From DASXRA01 sp963737425 (lineage in GTDB: Bacteria > Actinomycetota > Actinomycetes > Mycobacteriales > Jatrophihabitantaceae), in the NCBI GenBank assembly GCA_963737425.1, contig CAVTSX010000008.1, positions 806,001-870,000 of the forward strand: 64,000 nucleotides of DNA, written 5' to 3'. Position numbers and translations under genes: made by a program. Positions 28,500-35,931 of the stretch are shown one piece after another (position 1 is the stretch's first letter; each line of letters begins with the position of its first letter). The notes under the pieces were generated by a model. That model saw only the letters and a program-made list of their open reading frames with translations, was not told where the DNA came from and did no database searches.

Positions 28500-31169
28500 A
28501 TGCCCGCCTCAGCCGCTCACGCCGGTTATCTCGATGCTGTGCTCGGCATGTGCTCGAGTGATGCCGCGCTCGACATCGGCGAATTGTGGATCACCGTGCG
28601 GCCACACGGTGGCGCGCGGGTGCCCGAACAGGGCTGGAAGCTGCACGTCAGCGCCTATCCCAGCACCGCGCGGGACGTTCTGTCCCGCGCGGTGCCGGTG
28701 CTGATGGCCCATCGGACGACGTTCAAACTGGCGGCGTCCGCGGCTGATCTGGCCCGCCTGAACATCGGCGTCGGTGGCCCGTCCCAGATCGGCAAGTTCC
28801 TCACCGTGTACCCGAGCAGCGACGAGCAGGCGGTCGCACTCGCCGAGGCACTCGACTCCGCCACCCGGGGATTGGCCGGGCCCGCGGTACCGTCCGATGC
28901 GCGGCTGCCGGCCGGCAGCATCGTCCACTACCGGTTCGGCGGGTTCGGGCGCACGCTCGTGCAACTGCGCGACGGACTCGTGCACTGCGCGCTCGTCACA
29001 CCCGACGGCGACCTCGTCCCGGACGAACGCGATCGGCATTTCGCCCCGCCGGACTGGGCCGTCAACCCGTTCGCCGGGCGATTCGCCGACGATCGGCCGG
29101 CCACACCGAATGCAGTGGGCAGCGATCGTTATCGGGTGGTCGCGGTGCTGAGCGAATCGGGCCGCGGCCGCGTGCTGCTCGGGCTCGACACAGTGGGCCG
29201 GCGCCGCTGCGTCATGAAGACGGCGAGCAGCTCGGGCGACGCGGACGAGCAGCGGCTGCGCCACGAGGGCGACGTGCTTCGTCGCCTGCACGCCCACAAC
29301 GGCTTCCCCGAGTTGTACGACGTGCTCGAACTCGACGACGAGATCGTCCTCGTCATGGCGGATATCGCGGGCGAGCCGCTCGCCGACCACGTCGCGGGCC
29401 GAGCGGCCACCGGGCGGCTGCTCAGCACCGCCGAGGTGTGCAACCTCGGGGCGGCGGTTGCCCGGCTGCTCGGGCACGTCCACGGCCACGGTCTGGTCTA
29501 TCGCGACCTCAAGTCGACGAACGTCATCGTCGGGCCGGACGGACAGGTTCATCTGATCGACTTCGACGTTGTCGCTGACGCCGGGTCGTCCGCAACATCA
29601 GCGGGCACGCAGGGATACATGTCCCCGCAGCAGTGGCGCGGCGAGCCCCCGCTGCCCGCCGACGACATCTACGGCCTGGGCGCGCTGCTGTTCTTCGCCG
29701 TGACGGGAGCTGAGCCCTCGCGCGCGCCCGACGTTCACGACCTGCTCGCCCGGCCGCTTCGGGTGCTCAACCCGGCGATCTCACCGGCCCTGGCCGCCTT
29801 TGTGGTCGCGTGCCTGAATCCGGAACCTCGTCGGCGACCGGCCGACATGGCCGAAGCCGCCGCCCGGCTCGACGCCCTGCGCGGTACAGAGGGGCCGCCG
29901 CGGCCAGCGATCGGCGCACCCGTCGGCGACGAACCCGACGAGCCCGATGCGCAGCGTCGCGCGCGGTGTGCCGAGCGGGCGCGCGAACTCGGCGACACAC
30001 TCTGCGCCGACGGGCGCACGTCGCTCGACGGTGGCCTGGCGTGGCGCAGCACCATTCCGGGGCTGTTGCCGATCGCGTACCGACCCGTCAACACCGGTGT
30101 GGCCGGGGTCGTTCTCGCCCTCAGCGAACTCGTCGCGACGTTCGGCGACGATCGCCACGAGCAGGCACTGGACGGCGGCTGCGAATGGCTCTGGCGTACA
30201 CCGCCCGTGCCCGGCGCGACCGTGCCCGGCCTCTACATCGGCGAATCCGGCGTGGGCGCGGCCCTGCTCCGAGCCGGGCAGGTGCTCGGCGACAGCACGC
30301 GCATCGAGCAGGCCGGTGCGGTCGAGGAGCGCATCCGCGACTACCCCTTCGAAGGTCCTGATCTGTTCAACGGCACCGCCGGACGGCTGCGATTCGCGCT
30401 CATGCTGTGGCAGGAAACAGGTGATGGCGGCCAGTTGGCCCACGCCCAGCGTTGCGCTGGGCGACTCGTCGCCGACGCCGGCGAACCGGCCGAGGGTGAA
30501 CTCTGCTGGATCATCCCGGCCGGCTACGGCGGACTCAGCGGCATGGCCGAACCTGGTTATGCGCACGGGGCATCAGGCATCGCCGACGCCCTGCTCGACC
30601 TGTACGAGGTGACCGGCGACCCTTCGCTCGCGCAGCACGCGCTCGCCACCGCCCGGTGGGTACGGCGGCAGGCGATACCGGCACTGCCGGACGACGACGG
30701 TCTCGAGTGGGGAGATCACGCCAGCGGCTCCGCCGGGCTGTGGTGCCACGGCGCCGCCGGCGTCGGCCGGCTGTTCCTGCGACTTGCCGAACTCGGCCTG
30801 GACGACACCGCCCTGACCGTCGCCGAAGCGGCCGGACGCACCGTTGCGCGGGCCGGGCGCCATGCGTCGCCGGTGCAGTGCCACGGGCTGGCCGGGTCCA
30901 TCGAGTACCTGCTCGACGTCTATCGGGCGACCGGCGATGCGGCGTGGCGCGAGGAGGCGTGGACACTCGAACGTCTGCTGGACGCCTTCCGTCTGGAGCA
31001 CAACGGGCAGCCCACCTGGGGCTCGGACGACGGTGCGCCCAACATCGGCTACATGGTCGGCTACCCGGGCGTGGCACTGTGCCTGCTGCGTCTCGCCGAT
31101 CCCGGACGCCCGCACCAGCTGACACTTGCGGGTTTCCGCTCGCATGCTGCGGCCCGGGCATCCGCATGA
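28500..31169 (+). CDS. lanL: Class IV lanthipeptide synthetase (lyase-kinase-cyclase)
   Basis: An 889-residue trifunctional enzyme. Residues 1 to about 200 match the phosphothreonine/serine lyase region. About 205-460 is a Ser/Thr kinase domain with the lysine in CVMKTA (about K238), YRDLKSTNVIV (about 334) and LIDFDV (DFD in place of DFG, about 354). About 510-889 is a LanC-like cyclase whose zinc ligands are all visible: WCHG near 748 and QCHG near 793. Intact ligands make this class IV rather than class III LanKC. It phosphorylates, eliminates and cyclises Ser/Thr and Cys in the precursor. ATG 28500 is chosen because earlier starts overlap the precursor. Its stop overlaps the next start (ATGA). 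Confidence 0.93.
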   Translation: MPASAAHAGYLDAVLGMCSSDAALDIGELWITVRPHGGARVPEQGWKLHVSAYPSTARDVLSRAVPVLMAHRTTFKLAASAADLARLNIGVGGPSQIGKFLTVYPSSDEQAVALAEALDSATRGLAGPAVPSDARLPAGSIVHYRFGGFGRTLVQLRDGLVHCALVTPDGDLVPDERDRHFAPPDWAVNPFAGRFADDRPATPNAVGSDRYRVVAVLSESGRGRVLLGLDTVGRRRCVMKTASSSGDADEQRLRHEGDVLRRLHAHNGFPELYDVLELDDEIVLVMADIAGEPLADHVAGRAATGRLLSTAEVCNLGAAVARLLGHVHGHGLVYRDLKSTNVIVGPDGQVHLIDFDVVADAGSSATSAGTQGYMSPQQWRGEPPLPADDIYGLGALLFFAVTGAEPSRAPDVHDLLARPLRVLNPAISPALAAFVVACLNPEPRRRPADMAEAAARLDALRGTEGPPRPAIGAPVGDEPDEPDAQRRARCAERARELGDTLCADGRTSLDGGLAWRSTIPGLLPIAYRPVNTGVAGVVLALSELVATFGDDRHEQALDGGCEWLWRTPPVPGATVPGLYIGESGVGAALLRAGQVLGDSTRIEQAGAVEERIRDYPFEGPDLFNGTAGRLRFALMLWQETGDGGQLAHAQRCAGRLVADAGEPAEGELCWIIPAGYGGLSGMAEPGYAHGASGIADALLDLYEVTGDPSLAQHALATARWVRRQAIPALPDDDGLEWGDHASGSAGLWCHGAAGVGRLFLRLAELGLDDTALTVAEAAGRTVARAGRHASPVQCHGLAGSIEYLLDVYRATGDAAWREEAWTLERLLDAFRLEHNGQPTWGSDDGAPNIGYMVGYPGVALCLLRLADPGRPHQLTLAGFRSHAAARASA

Positions 31170-31897
31170 AGCTTTCGCGCAGTGGGCCCCTGCGGCGCCC
31201 GGCCGCGATCGTCGTGGGCACGTGGGATCCGATCTGCCCGCGCAACCGCGAAGTGCTCGACCTGCTCGTCGCCGATTGCGCCGACCTAGGCCGCGAACCG
31301 GTTGCAGTACTGCTCGACCCCGATCCGCGCGTGCTGCAGTTCGGGCCCGTCCAGTGGCCGATGTATCACGACTGCCGCTCGAAGATTGCCACGCTGCGGG
31401 CGCTCGGCCTGACCGTGCTGACCTGCCGCTTCGAGCACCGCGCCGAGAGAAACACCAGTCCGGAGACGTTCTTGGATGTTCTGTGCGGCCAACTCGAGAT
31501 CGCCGAGCTCTGGCTGGGCGAGACCCAGAACATGGGGGCGGGCGGTAGCTCGGCTCGGGTTGCCGAGCTCGCCACGCAGCACGGCATCGGGGTGCGCGTC
31601 CTCGCCGACTACCCCGAGCGCCGGGTGCGACAGGAGGTTCAGCAGCATCTGGCGGCCGGTCGTCCCGGCGCGGCAAGCCGAATCGTCGGTGGCCCGCCCG
31701 CTCGCCGTCGTTCGAGCCGCGGGGTCCTGCGCTTCGCCTGGGCGCCGGGGCCCTACCTGGCTCGCGACCCAGCGAGCGGTGAACGGTTCAGGGCCGTGCT
31801 GCGCCCGAGCGGGGACGGGCTGGCGCGGCTCGCCTGGCCGTCGCCGGCCGTCTCGGTGCTCGAGTTTCTGCGCGGACCCGGCGACGCGCCCTCGTAG
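31166..31897 (+). CDS. RibF-like (FAD synthetase N-terminal) protein with degenerate active site
   Basis: A 243-residue protein translationally coupled to lanL (ATGA overlap). Residues 12-165 follow the order of bacterial RibF nucleotidyltransferases: an opening strand AIVVGTWDP, then LLDPDPRVLQF (RibF FdPhP region), LRALGLTVLTCRF, TSPETFLDVLCGQLEIAELWLGE and a GGSSARVAELA helix. The catalytic GxFDGVHxGH is replaced by GTWDPICPRN, so both histidines are lost, and the SSTxIR motif is not recognisable. The last 65 residues may be a reduced riboflavin-kinase-like barrel. It is probably a repurposed nucleotide- or flavin-binding protein serving the lanthipeptide. The longer frame upstream overlaps lanL and is rejected. 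Confidence 0.72.
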   Translation: MKLSRSGPLRRPAAIVVGTWDPICPRNREVLDLLVADCADLGREPVAVLLDPDPRVLQFGPVQWPMYHDCRSKIATLRALGLTVLTCRFEHRAERNTSPETFLDVLCGQLEIAELWLGETQNMGAGGSSARVAELATQHGIGVRVLADYPERRVRQEVQQHLAAGRPGAASRIVGGPPARRRSSRGVLRFAWAPGPYLARDPASGERFRAVLRPSGDGLARLAWPSPAVSVLEFLRGPGDAPS

Positions 31898-31914
31898 CGC
31901 CCTACGCTCAGACG

Positions 31915-32265
31915 ATGCCGGCGGAGGTCATCGACATCGCGCTCGCCCGGGAGATGTGGCGGCTCGGCGATCTGGTGATCGACGTCCGCACGCCCGAGGA
32001 GTACGCCCGCGGTCACATCGCCGGCGCCGTGAACGTCCCGATCAACACCCTGCCGACCGCGGAGAAGCAACTGCCCCCGGGCCAGGTCATCACCGCGTGC
32101 TCGACCGGCCGTCGGGGCGGCCGCGCGGCCGACCTGCTCGATCTTGCCGGGCGCACCGCATTCACCATTGCGGGCGGCACGAAAGCCTGGCAGGCAGCCG
32201 GGCTGCCGGTGGTCACCGGTTCGAGTCCGGGCAGCCGGCGCGGCCGGATATTTCCGGGGCGGTAG
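31915..32265 (+). CDS. Rhodanese-like domain protein
   Basis: A 116-residue single-domain rhodanese. LVIDVRTPEEYARGHIAGAVNVP is the CH2A-type region and ACSTGRRGGRAADLL is the active-site loop, with Cys at about residue 62 followed by the R/G-rich loop that binds the transferred sulfur. Such proteins move sulfane sulfur, but as a stand-alone protein its acceptor is unknown. It starts 17 bp after the RibF-like gene on the same strand, so it may belong to the lanthipeptide operon or simply follow it. Confidence 0.88.
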   Translation: MPAEVIDIALAREMWRLGDLVIDVRTPEEYARGHIAGAVNVPINTLPTAEKQLPPGQVITACSTGRRGGRAADLLDLAGRTAFTIAGGTKAWQAAGLPVVTGSSPGSRRGRIFPGR

Positions 32266-32283
32266 TGCCGGCGTCCGGATAGG

Positions 32284-32400
32284 TTGCGCGTCGTGGTCTT
32301 CGACGAAACTCAGGTCGAGCAGTTCGTGCATGACGGCGCGATCAAGCTGGCCGGCGCAAGAGCGATCGCCCGTCGAGGAGGCCGTGGCGCGAGCCTTGCT
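32284..32400 (+). pseudogene. Remnant of a phytanoyl-CoA dioxygenase-like gene
   Basis: The first frame reads VVFDETQVEQFVHDGAIKLAGA, which resembles the opening helix of PhyH-type Fe(II)/2-oxoglutarate dioxygenases (xQFxxDGxxxLxG). After about base 32350 the resemblance continues in another frame (ERSPVEEAVARALLG) and then ends. There is no iron-binding HxD. This is best explained as a frameshifted, truncated relic. The match is short, so confidence is limited. Confidence 0.38.
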
Positions 32401-32453
32401 CGGGTGAGTGCGGTATGCCTTCTCGGGCCGCGAGTTCGGACGGCTCGCCCGGT

Positions 32454-32505
32454 TGATCACCTGCGGATTGCGCACCGTCGGCGGTGGGTGATCCGCAGGT
32501 GATCA
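32454..32505. repeat. 52-bp palindrome with perfect 15-bp arms
   Basis: TGATCACCTGCGGAT and its exact mirror ATCCGCAGGTGATCA flank a 22-base centre. It differs in inner sequence from the TGATCATCTCTGC family but shares the TGATCA ends. It lies downstream of the metallophosphoesterase stop and could act as a terminator structure. Confidence 0.85.
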
Positions 32506-32552
32506 TGGGCAAATCGGCGTCACAAGCGCGGAACCCCGCGTCCTGGAGGCGG

Positions 32553-33431
32553 CTACAGACCGGCCAGTTCGTCCACGATCTCGCCGACGGCCACTTCGTA
32601 CGCGACCTGCCCGGCGTCCGGATCACGAGCCTGCACGGTGTAGCTGACCGGTGATTCGGGATGGCCGAGCTCGACGAGCGTCGCCGAGGCGCCGCGCACT
32701 GCGCGCTCGTGGTGCGGCAGCGCCAGCGAGTCGATCCGGTGAACCACACCAGGTGTGACGACGACGCTGGCCGCGCCGAGCCGTCCCGTCAGCTGCTGGT
32801 GGTAGTGGCCGCACAGTATTAGCTCGACGTCGGATCCGGCGGTGACCTCGGCCAGCGCCGATGCGTTGCGGAGCATGACCGCGGGGTGCACGGGGTTGCC
32901 GGGCACGACGACCGGCGGGTGGTGCATCACGAGCACGGTCGCGCGCTCGGCCCGGCTGGCCAGAGTGGTGCGCAGCCAGCCAAGCGTTGCCTCGCTGAGC
33001 CAGCCGTGCACGCGGCCGGGCACCGAAGTGTCGAGGCTGATCACACGATAGCCGCCGACCTCACTCACCGCCGCTCGCTCGCCTTCCGCCGAGAACATGG
33101 GGGTGCCCGTCTGCGTACCGCGCACATCGAAGTGCCCGTGTCCGAGAACCTGGGCGAAAGCCGAACGCGAGTCGTGGTTTCCCATGCAGTACACCGCGGC
33201 GGCACCGTGCGCCCGGGCGAAGTCGCCGACGGTGGTTTCGGCGAACTCGTAAGCGTCGATTGCCCCGGCGTCGGTCACGTCGCCGGTGTGCACCACAAGA
33301 TCGAGTGGCCCTACGTCGGCGCAGTCGCCGAGCATCCGGCGCAGCGAGCCGCGGGAATCCACCCCATCCGGGGCCGTCTGATCGATGCCGTTGATATGGG
33401 TATCTGAAAGATGCAAGATGCGCACGGTCAT
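32553..33431 (-). CDS. Metallophosphoesterase (cAMP phosphodiesterase-like)
   Basis: A 292-residue calcineurin-like phosphoesterase with the full metal-binding set: ILHLSDTHING at the N-terminus, VVHTGDVTDAG, YCMGNHDSR, MHHPPVV and ILCGHYHQQ. The order and spacing match the CpdA/class III cyclic-nucleotide phosphodiesterase branch, which can also act on other phosphodiesters. ATG at 33431 places the motif directly at the N-terminus; the longer frame to 33443 adds four residues. The start codon lies only 33 bp from the divergent RNase HI start. Confidence 0.9.
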   Translation of the reverse strand: MTVRILHLSDTHINGIDQTAPDGVDSRGSLRRMLGDCADVGPLDLVVHTGDVTDAGAIDAYEFAETTVGDFARAHGAAAVYCMGNHDSRSAFAQVLGHGHFDVRGTQTGTPMFSAEGERAAVSEVGGYRVISLDTSVPGRVHGWLSEATLGWLRTTLASRAERATVLVMHHPPVVVPGNPVHPAVMLRNASALAEVTAGSDVELILCGHYHQQLTGRLGAASVVVTPGVVHRIDSLALPHHERAVRGASATLVELGHPESPVSYTVQARDPDAGQVAYEVAVGEIVDELAGL

Positions 33432-33451
33432 CAGGCTAGCCACGGGCGCAC

Positions 33452-33457
33452 TAGAGT
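33452..33457 (+). promoter_or_regulatory. Candidate -10 element for a leaderless rnhA transcript
   Basis: TAGAGT ends 7 bases before the GTG start of RNase HI, the distance expected when transcription begins at the first base of the start codon. No Shine-Dalgarno sequence is present, and leaderless mRNAs are common in actinobacteria. Confidence 0.4.
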
Positions 33458-33464
33458 TTGCGCC

Positions 33465-33950
33465 GTGTCAGATCTGCTCGCTGCGTCCGACGATCCGGCG
33501 GCGGCGGTCTCGCCCACCGGTCGCGTGGTGATCTATACCGACGGCGCGTGCAAGCGCAATCCGGGTCCGGGCGGTTGGGGCGCCTGGCTCACCAGCGGTG
33601 AGTACGAGCGGGAACTGTCCGGCGGCGAGGCCCTGACAACCAACAACCGGATGGAACTCACCGCCGTCATCGAGGCGTTGACCGCCCTGAAGCGGCCCTG
33701 CCACGTGGACCTGTTCACCGACAGCCAGTACGTGCGCCAGGGGATCACGCAGTGGATCCACAACTGGAAGGCGCGGGGCTGGACGACCAGCAACAAGTCA
33801 CCGGTCAAGAACGCCGACCTCTGGCGGCAGCTCGACGAGGCTGCGAAGCGGCATCAGGTCGTCTGGCACTGGGTGCGCGGGCACACCGGAGATCCCGGCA
33901 ACGAGAAGGCCGACGCGCTCGCCAACGCCGGTGCAGTGCCCTTCCTCTGA
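33465..33950 (+). CDS. rnhA: Ribonuclease HI
   Basis: A 161-residue enzyme that degrades RNA in RNA-DNA hybrids. The four acidic residues are visible: Asp in VIYTDGACKRNPGPGG, Glu in NNRMELTAVIEAL, Asp in DLFTDSQYV and the last Asp in GNEKADALAN, with the catalytic His region in WVRGHTGDPG. Its length is typical of the proteobacterial-type single-domain form. GTG 33465 gives a roughly 20-residue lead before the first strand. No ribosome site is seen, and a -10 box stands immediately upstream. Confidence 0.95.
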   Translation: MSDLLAASDDPAAAVSPTGRVVIYTDGACKRNPGPGGWGAWLTSGEYERELSGGEALTTNNRMELTAVIEALTALKRPCHVDLFTDSQYVRQGITQWIHNWKARGWTTSNKSPVKNADLWRQLDEAAKRHQVVWHWVRGHTGDPGNEKADALANAGAVPFL

Positions 33951-34000
33951 CGCTTCGGGCGCATAGCGCCTGCCCGCGTCGGTGTGCAACCCTGCAGGTT

Positions 34001-34468
34001 GTGCGTCCTACGTTGTTCGAGTTCGCCGGAGGCGAGCCGGCCTTCCTCGCCCTGGCGGCCGCACATCACGAGCGGTGCGTGGCTGATCCCGAACTGAATC
34101 ACCCGTTCTCCCATCCCGGCCAGCATCCCCAGCACGTCGAGCGGCTCGCTGCCTACTGGGCTGAGGTCATGGGCGGGCCGCCGCACTACTCGCAGTCCTG
34201 TGGCAACCAGTCCGCGTTGCTGCACATGCATTCGGGCAACGGCGACATGACCGATCTCGGCGTCCGGTTCGTCGACTGCTTTGTTCGGGCAGCCGACGAC
34301 GCGGGCCTTCCAGACGATCCCGAGTTTCGCGCTGCGCTTCGCGCCTACATGCAGTGGGCGGTTGACGACGTGCTGGCCTACTCGCCGGTCGGCGCCGAGG
34401 TCCCGGCCGCCGCCGCGATGCCGCACTGGTCCTGGGACGGTCTGCAAACCCGCGCGCCCTCGACCTGA
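34001..34468 (+). CDS. Truncated (group II-like) haemoglobin
   Basis: A 155-residue globin. The FEFAGGEPAFLALAAAHHERCV helix, NHPFSHPGQHPQHVERLAAYWAEVMGGPPHYSQ and LLHMHSGNGDM follow the group II truncated-haemoglobin pattern (PxFxH...YWxEVxGGP...H), and the histidine in LLHMH is a good candidate for the proximal haem ligand. Family roles include oxygen or nitric-oxide chemistry. GTG 34001 puts the start close to the first helix; the frame open from 33752 overlaps rnhA. Confidence 0.85.
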   Translation: MRPTLFEFAGGEPAFLALAAAHHERCVADPELNHPFSHPGQHPQHVERLAAYWAEVMGGPPHYSQSCGNQSALLHMHSGNGDMTDLGVRFVDCFVRAADDAGLPDDPEFRAALRAYMQWAVDDVLAYSPVGAEVPAAAAMPHWSWDGLQTRAPST

Positions 34469-34471
34469 CGC

Positions 34472-34687
34472 ATGACGACTTTCCGGGTTCGCCCGCAACC
34501 GTGCAGCGGTTGCGGGGAAAAGGTCGTGATTATCGAGACGCGCCGCGCGGGACTCGGCGGGTTGTTGCGGCCGGCAACCAGAGTGCGGGTCGAGCACGCC
34601 GACTTCGTCCCGGGAGATGAGCCCGTCGACCGGGTCGACGCGTCCTGCCGTCGCGGAGGCGCGGCCGGGCCATCCTTGAATCCGTAA
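34472..34687 (+). CDS. Hypothetical small CxxC protein
   Basis: A 71-residue frame starting three bases after the globin stop. It has a single CSGCGEK motif near residue 11, a possible zinc or redox knuckle, and a basic Arg-rich middle. Close coupling to the globin gene supports it, but no family is recognised and it may be a chance frame. Confidence 0.35.
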   Translation: MTTFRVRPQPCSGCGEKVVIIETRRAGLGGLLRPATRVRVEHADFVPGDEPVDRVDASCRRGGAAGPSLNP

Positions 34688-34754
34688 GGGTCTGGGGGTT
34701 GTCCGTCCGGGGCACAGGGCGAGAATGGCGGCATCAGAATCTGAGGAGGACGTC

Positions 34755-35192
34755 ATGCCTACCCGCACGGCTCGCACCGCATGGACCGGCACGCTCCAGC
34801 AGGGCTCGGGGCGCGTCGAACTGGCCAGTTCCGGCGTTGGGACCTACGAGGTCTCCTTTCCCAGACGGGCGGCCGAGGACGCGGGCGGCGTCACCAGCCC
34901 GGAGGAACTCATCGGCGCCGCGCACTCGTCGTGCTACGCGATGCAGCTCTCGGCGGTGGTCGCCGACGCCGGTGGCACCCCGCAGACGCTCGACGTCACG
35001 GCTGACGTCTCGCTCGGCGCGGATCCCGCCGGCGGTTTTCGCATAACGGGCATCGCGCTGACGGTGCGCGGCGTGGTCGACGGCCTGGACGAGGCGGGAT
35101 TCGCCAAGGCGGCGGAGGCCGCGAAGCTGGGCTGCCCGGTCAGCAAAGCACTCACCGGCGTCGACATCACCCTCGATGCCGCACTGAAGTGA
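34755..35192 (+). CDS. OsmC/Ohr family peroxidase
   Basis: A 145-residue OsmC-type thiol peroxidase that reduces organic hydroperoxides. The two redox cysteines are in SSCYAMQLS (about residue 59) and LGCPVSKAL (about residue 127), and the dimer-forming strand GRVELASSGVGTYEVSFP lies at the N-terminus. The TARTAWTGTLQQGSG opening and the SPEELIGAAHSSC spacing favour OsmC over Ohr. A very strong GAGGA sits just upstream of ATG 34755. A diverged palindromic repeat follows. Confidence 0.92.
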   Translation: MPTRTARTAWTGTLQQGSGRVELASSGVGTYEVSFPRRAAEDAGGVTSPEELIGAAHSSCYAMQLSAVVADAGGTPQTLDVTADVSLGADPAGGFRITGIALTVRGVVDGLDEAGFAKAAEAAKLGCPVSKALTGVDITLDAALK

Positions 35193-35240
35193 GCTGAGCC
35201 GCCCGGAGGTGTCGCGGCGCGACTCGAAGCGGCGCGACTC

Positions 35241-35283
35241 CATGATCATCTCTGCTGTGGGTGTGAGCGGTGGCGGCTTCAGC
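35241..35283. repeat. Palindromic intergenic repeat, copy 6 (right half lost)
   Basis: It begins CATGATCATCTCTGCTGTGG and keeps only the inner GGCTTCAGC of the right arm. It lies 50 bp after the osmC stop. Confidence 0.7.
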
Positions 35284-35374
35284 CGTGGGGTGCCGTGCTC
35301 CACGGCAGTCAGGCGATGGATCACGGCCAGGTAATTGCGCTGACGCTCCGCGGGGGCCGCGAGATACTTCCGGC

Positions 35375-35863
35375 GTGAGCGAAACCTTGACGACTCTGCA
35401 GGTCGGTACGAGCGCGGTGGCGCTGCGACGAGCGACGCCCAGCGACCTGAATGTCTTGCTGGAACTGCTCGTTGCCGATCAGTTGGGCAGCAAGCGGGAG
35501 AGTCTCGCGGGTGATCTGGCGCCCTACGAGCGTGCGCTCGCGATGATCGACGGCGATCCCGGTCAGCTACTGGTCGTTGCCGAGGACGGAACCGCAGTGG
35601 TCGGCATGTTCCAGCTTTCGTTCATACCCGGCCTGGCCCGGCGAGGAGCGTTGCGCGCGCAGATCGAAGGAGTCCGGGTGCGTGCCGACTATCGCAATAA
35701 GGGCCTCGGCGCGGCAATGATGCGATGGGCCATCGACGAGGCGGAGCGTCGTGACTGCGCCCTCGTGCAGTTGACGACGGATAAGTCGCGCACCAATGCG
35801 CACCGCTTCTACGAACGGCTGGGGTTCCGCGCGTCCCACGAAGGCATGAAACTGCGGCTATGA
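35375..35863 (+). CDS. GNAT family N-acetyltransferase
   Basis: A 162-residue acetyltransferase. The acetyl-CoA-binding motif A reads IEGVRVRADYRNKGLGAAMMRWAIDEA (R/QxxGxG/A present as RNKGLG, about residue 108) and motif B ends FYERLGFRASHEGMKL. The FYxxLGF ending is common in small-molecule GNATs; the substrate is unknown. GTG 35375 is chosen as the first start inside the domain limits. It is convergent with the RTX-like gene, with a strong hairpin between them. Confidence 0.88.
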   Translation: MSETLTTLQVGTSAVALRRATPSDLNVLLELLVADQLGSKRESLAGDLAPYERALAMIDGDPGQLLVVAEDGTAVVGMFQLSFIPGLARRGALRAQIEGVRVRADYRNKGLGAAMMRWAIDEAERRDCALVQLTTDKSRTNAHRFYERLGFRASHEGMKLRL

Positions 35864-35869
35864 CGAGCA

Positions 35870-35901
35870 ACGGGTGGGCCCCCTCGCAAGGGCCCACCCG
35901 T
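35870..35901. terminator. Bidirectional terminator hairpin
   Basis: ACGGGTGGGCCC and its exact mirror GGGCCCACCCGT form a 12-bp perfect stem with an 8-base loop. It begins 7 bp after the GNAT stop and 31 bp before the RTX-like stop, so it can end both convergent transcripts. Confidence 0.8.
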
Positions 35902-35931
35902 CGCACTTTGTGCTTACTGGTAGCGATGTGC

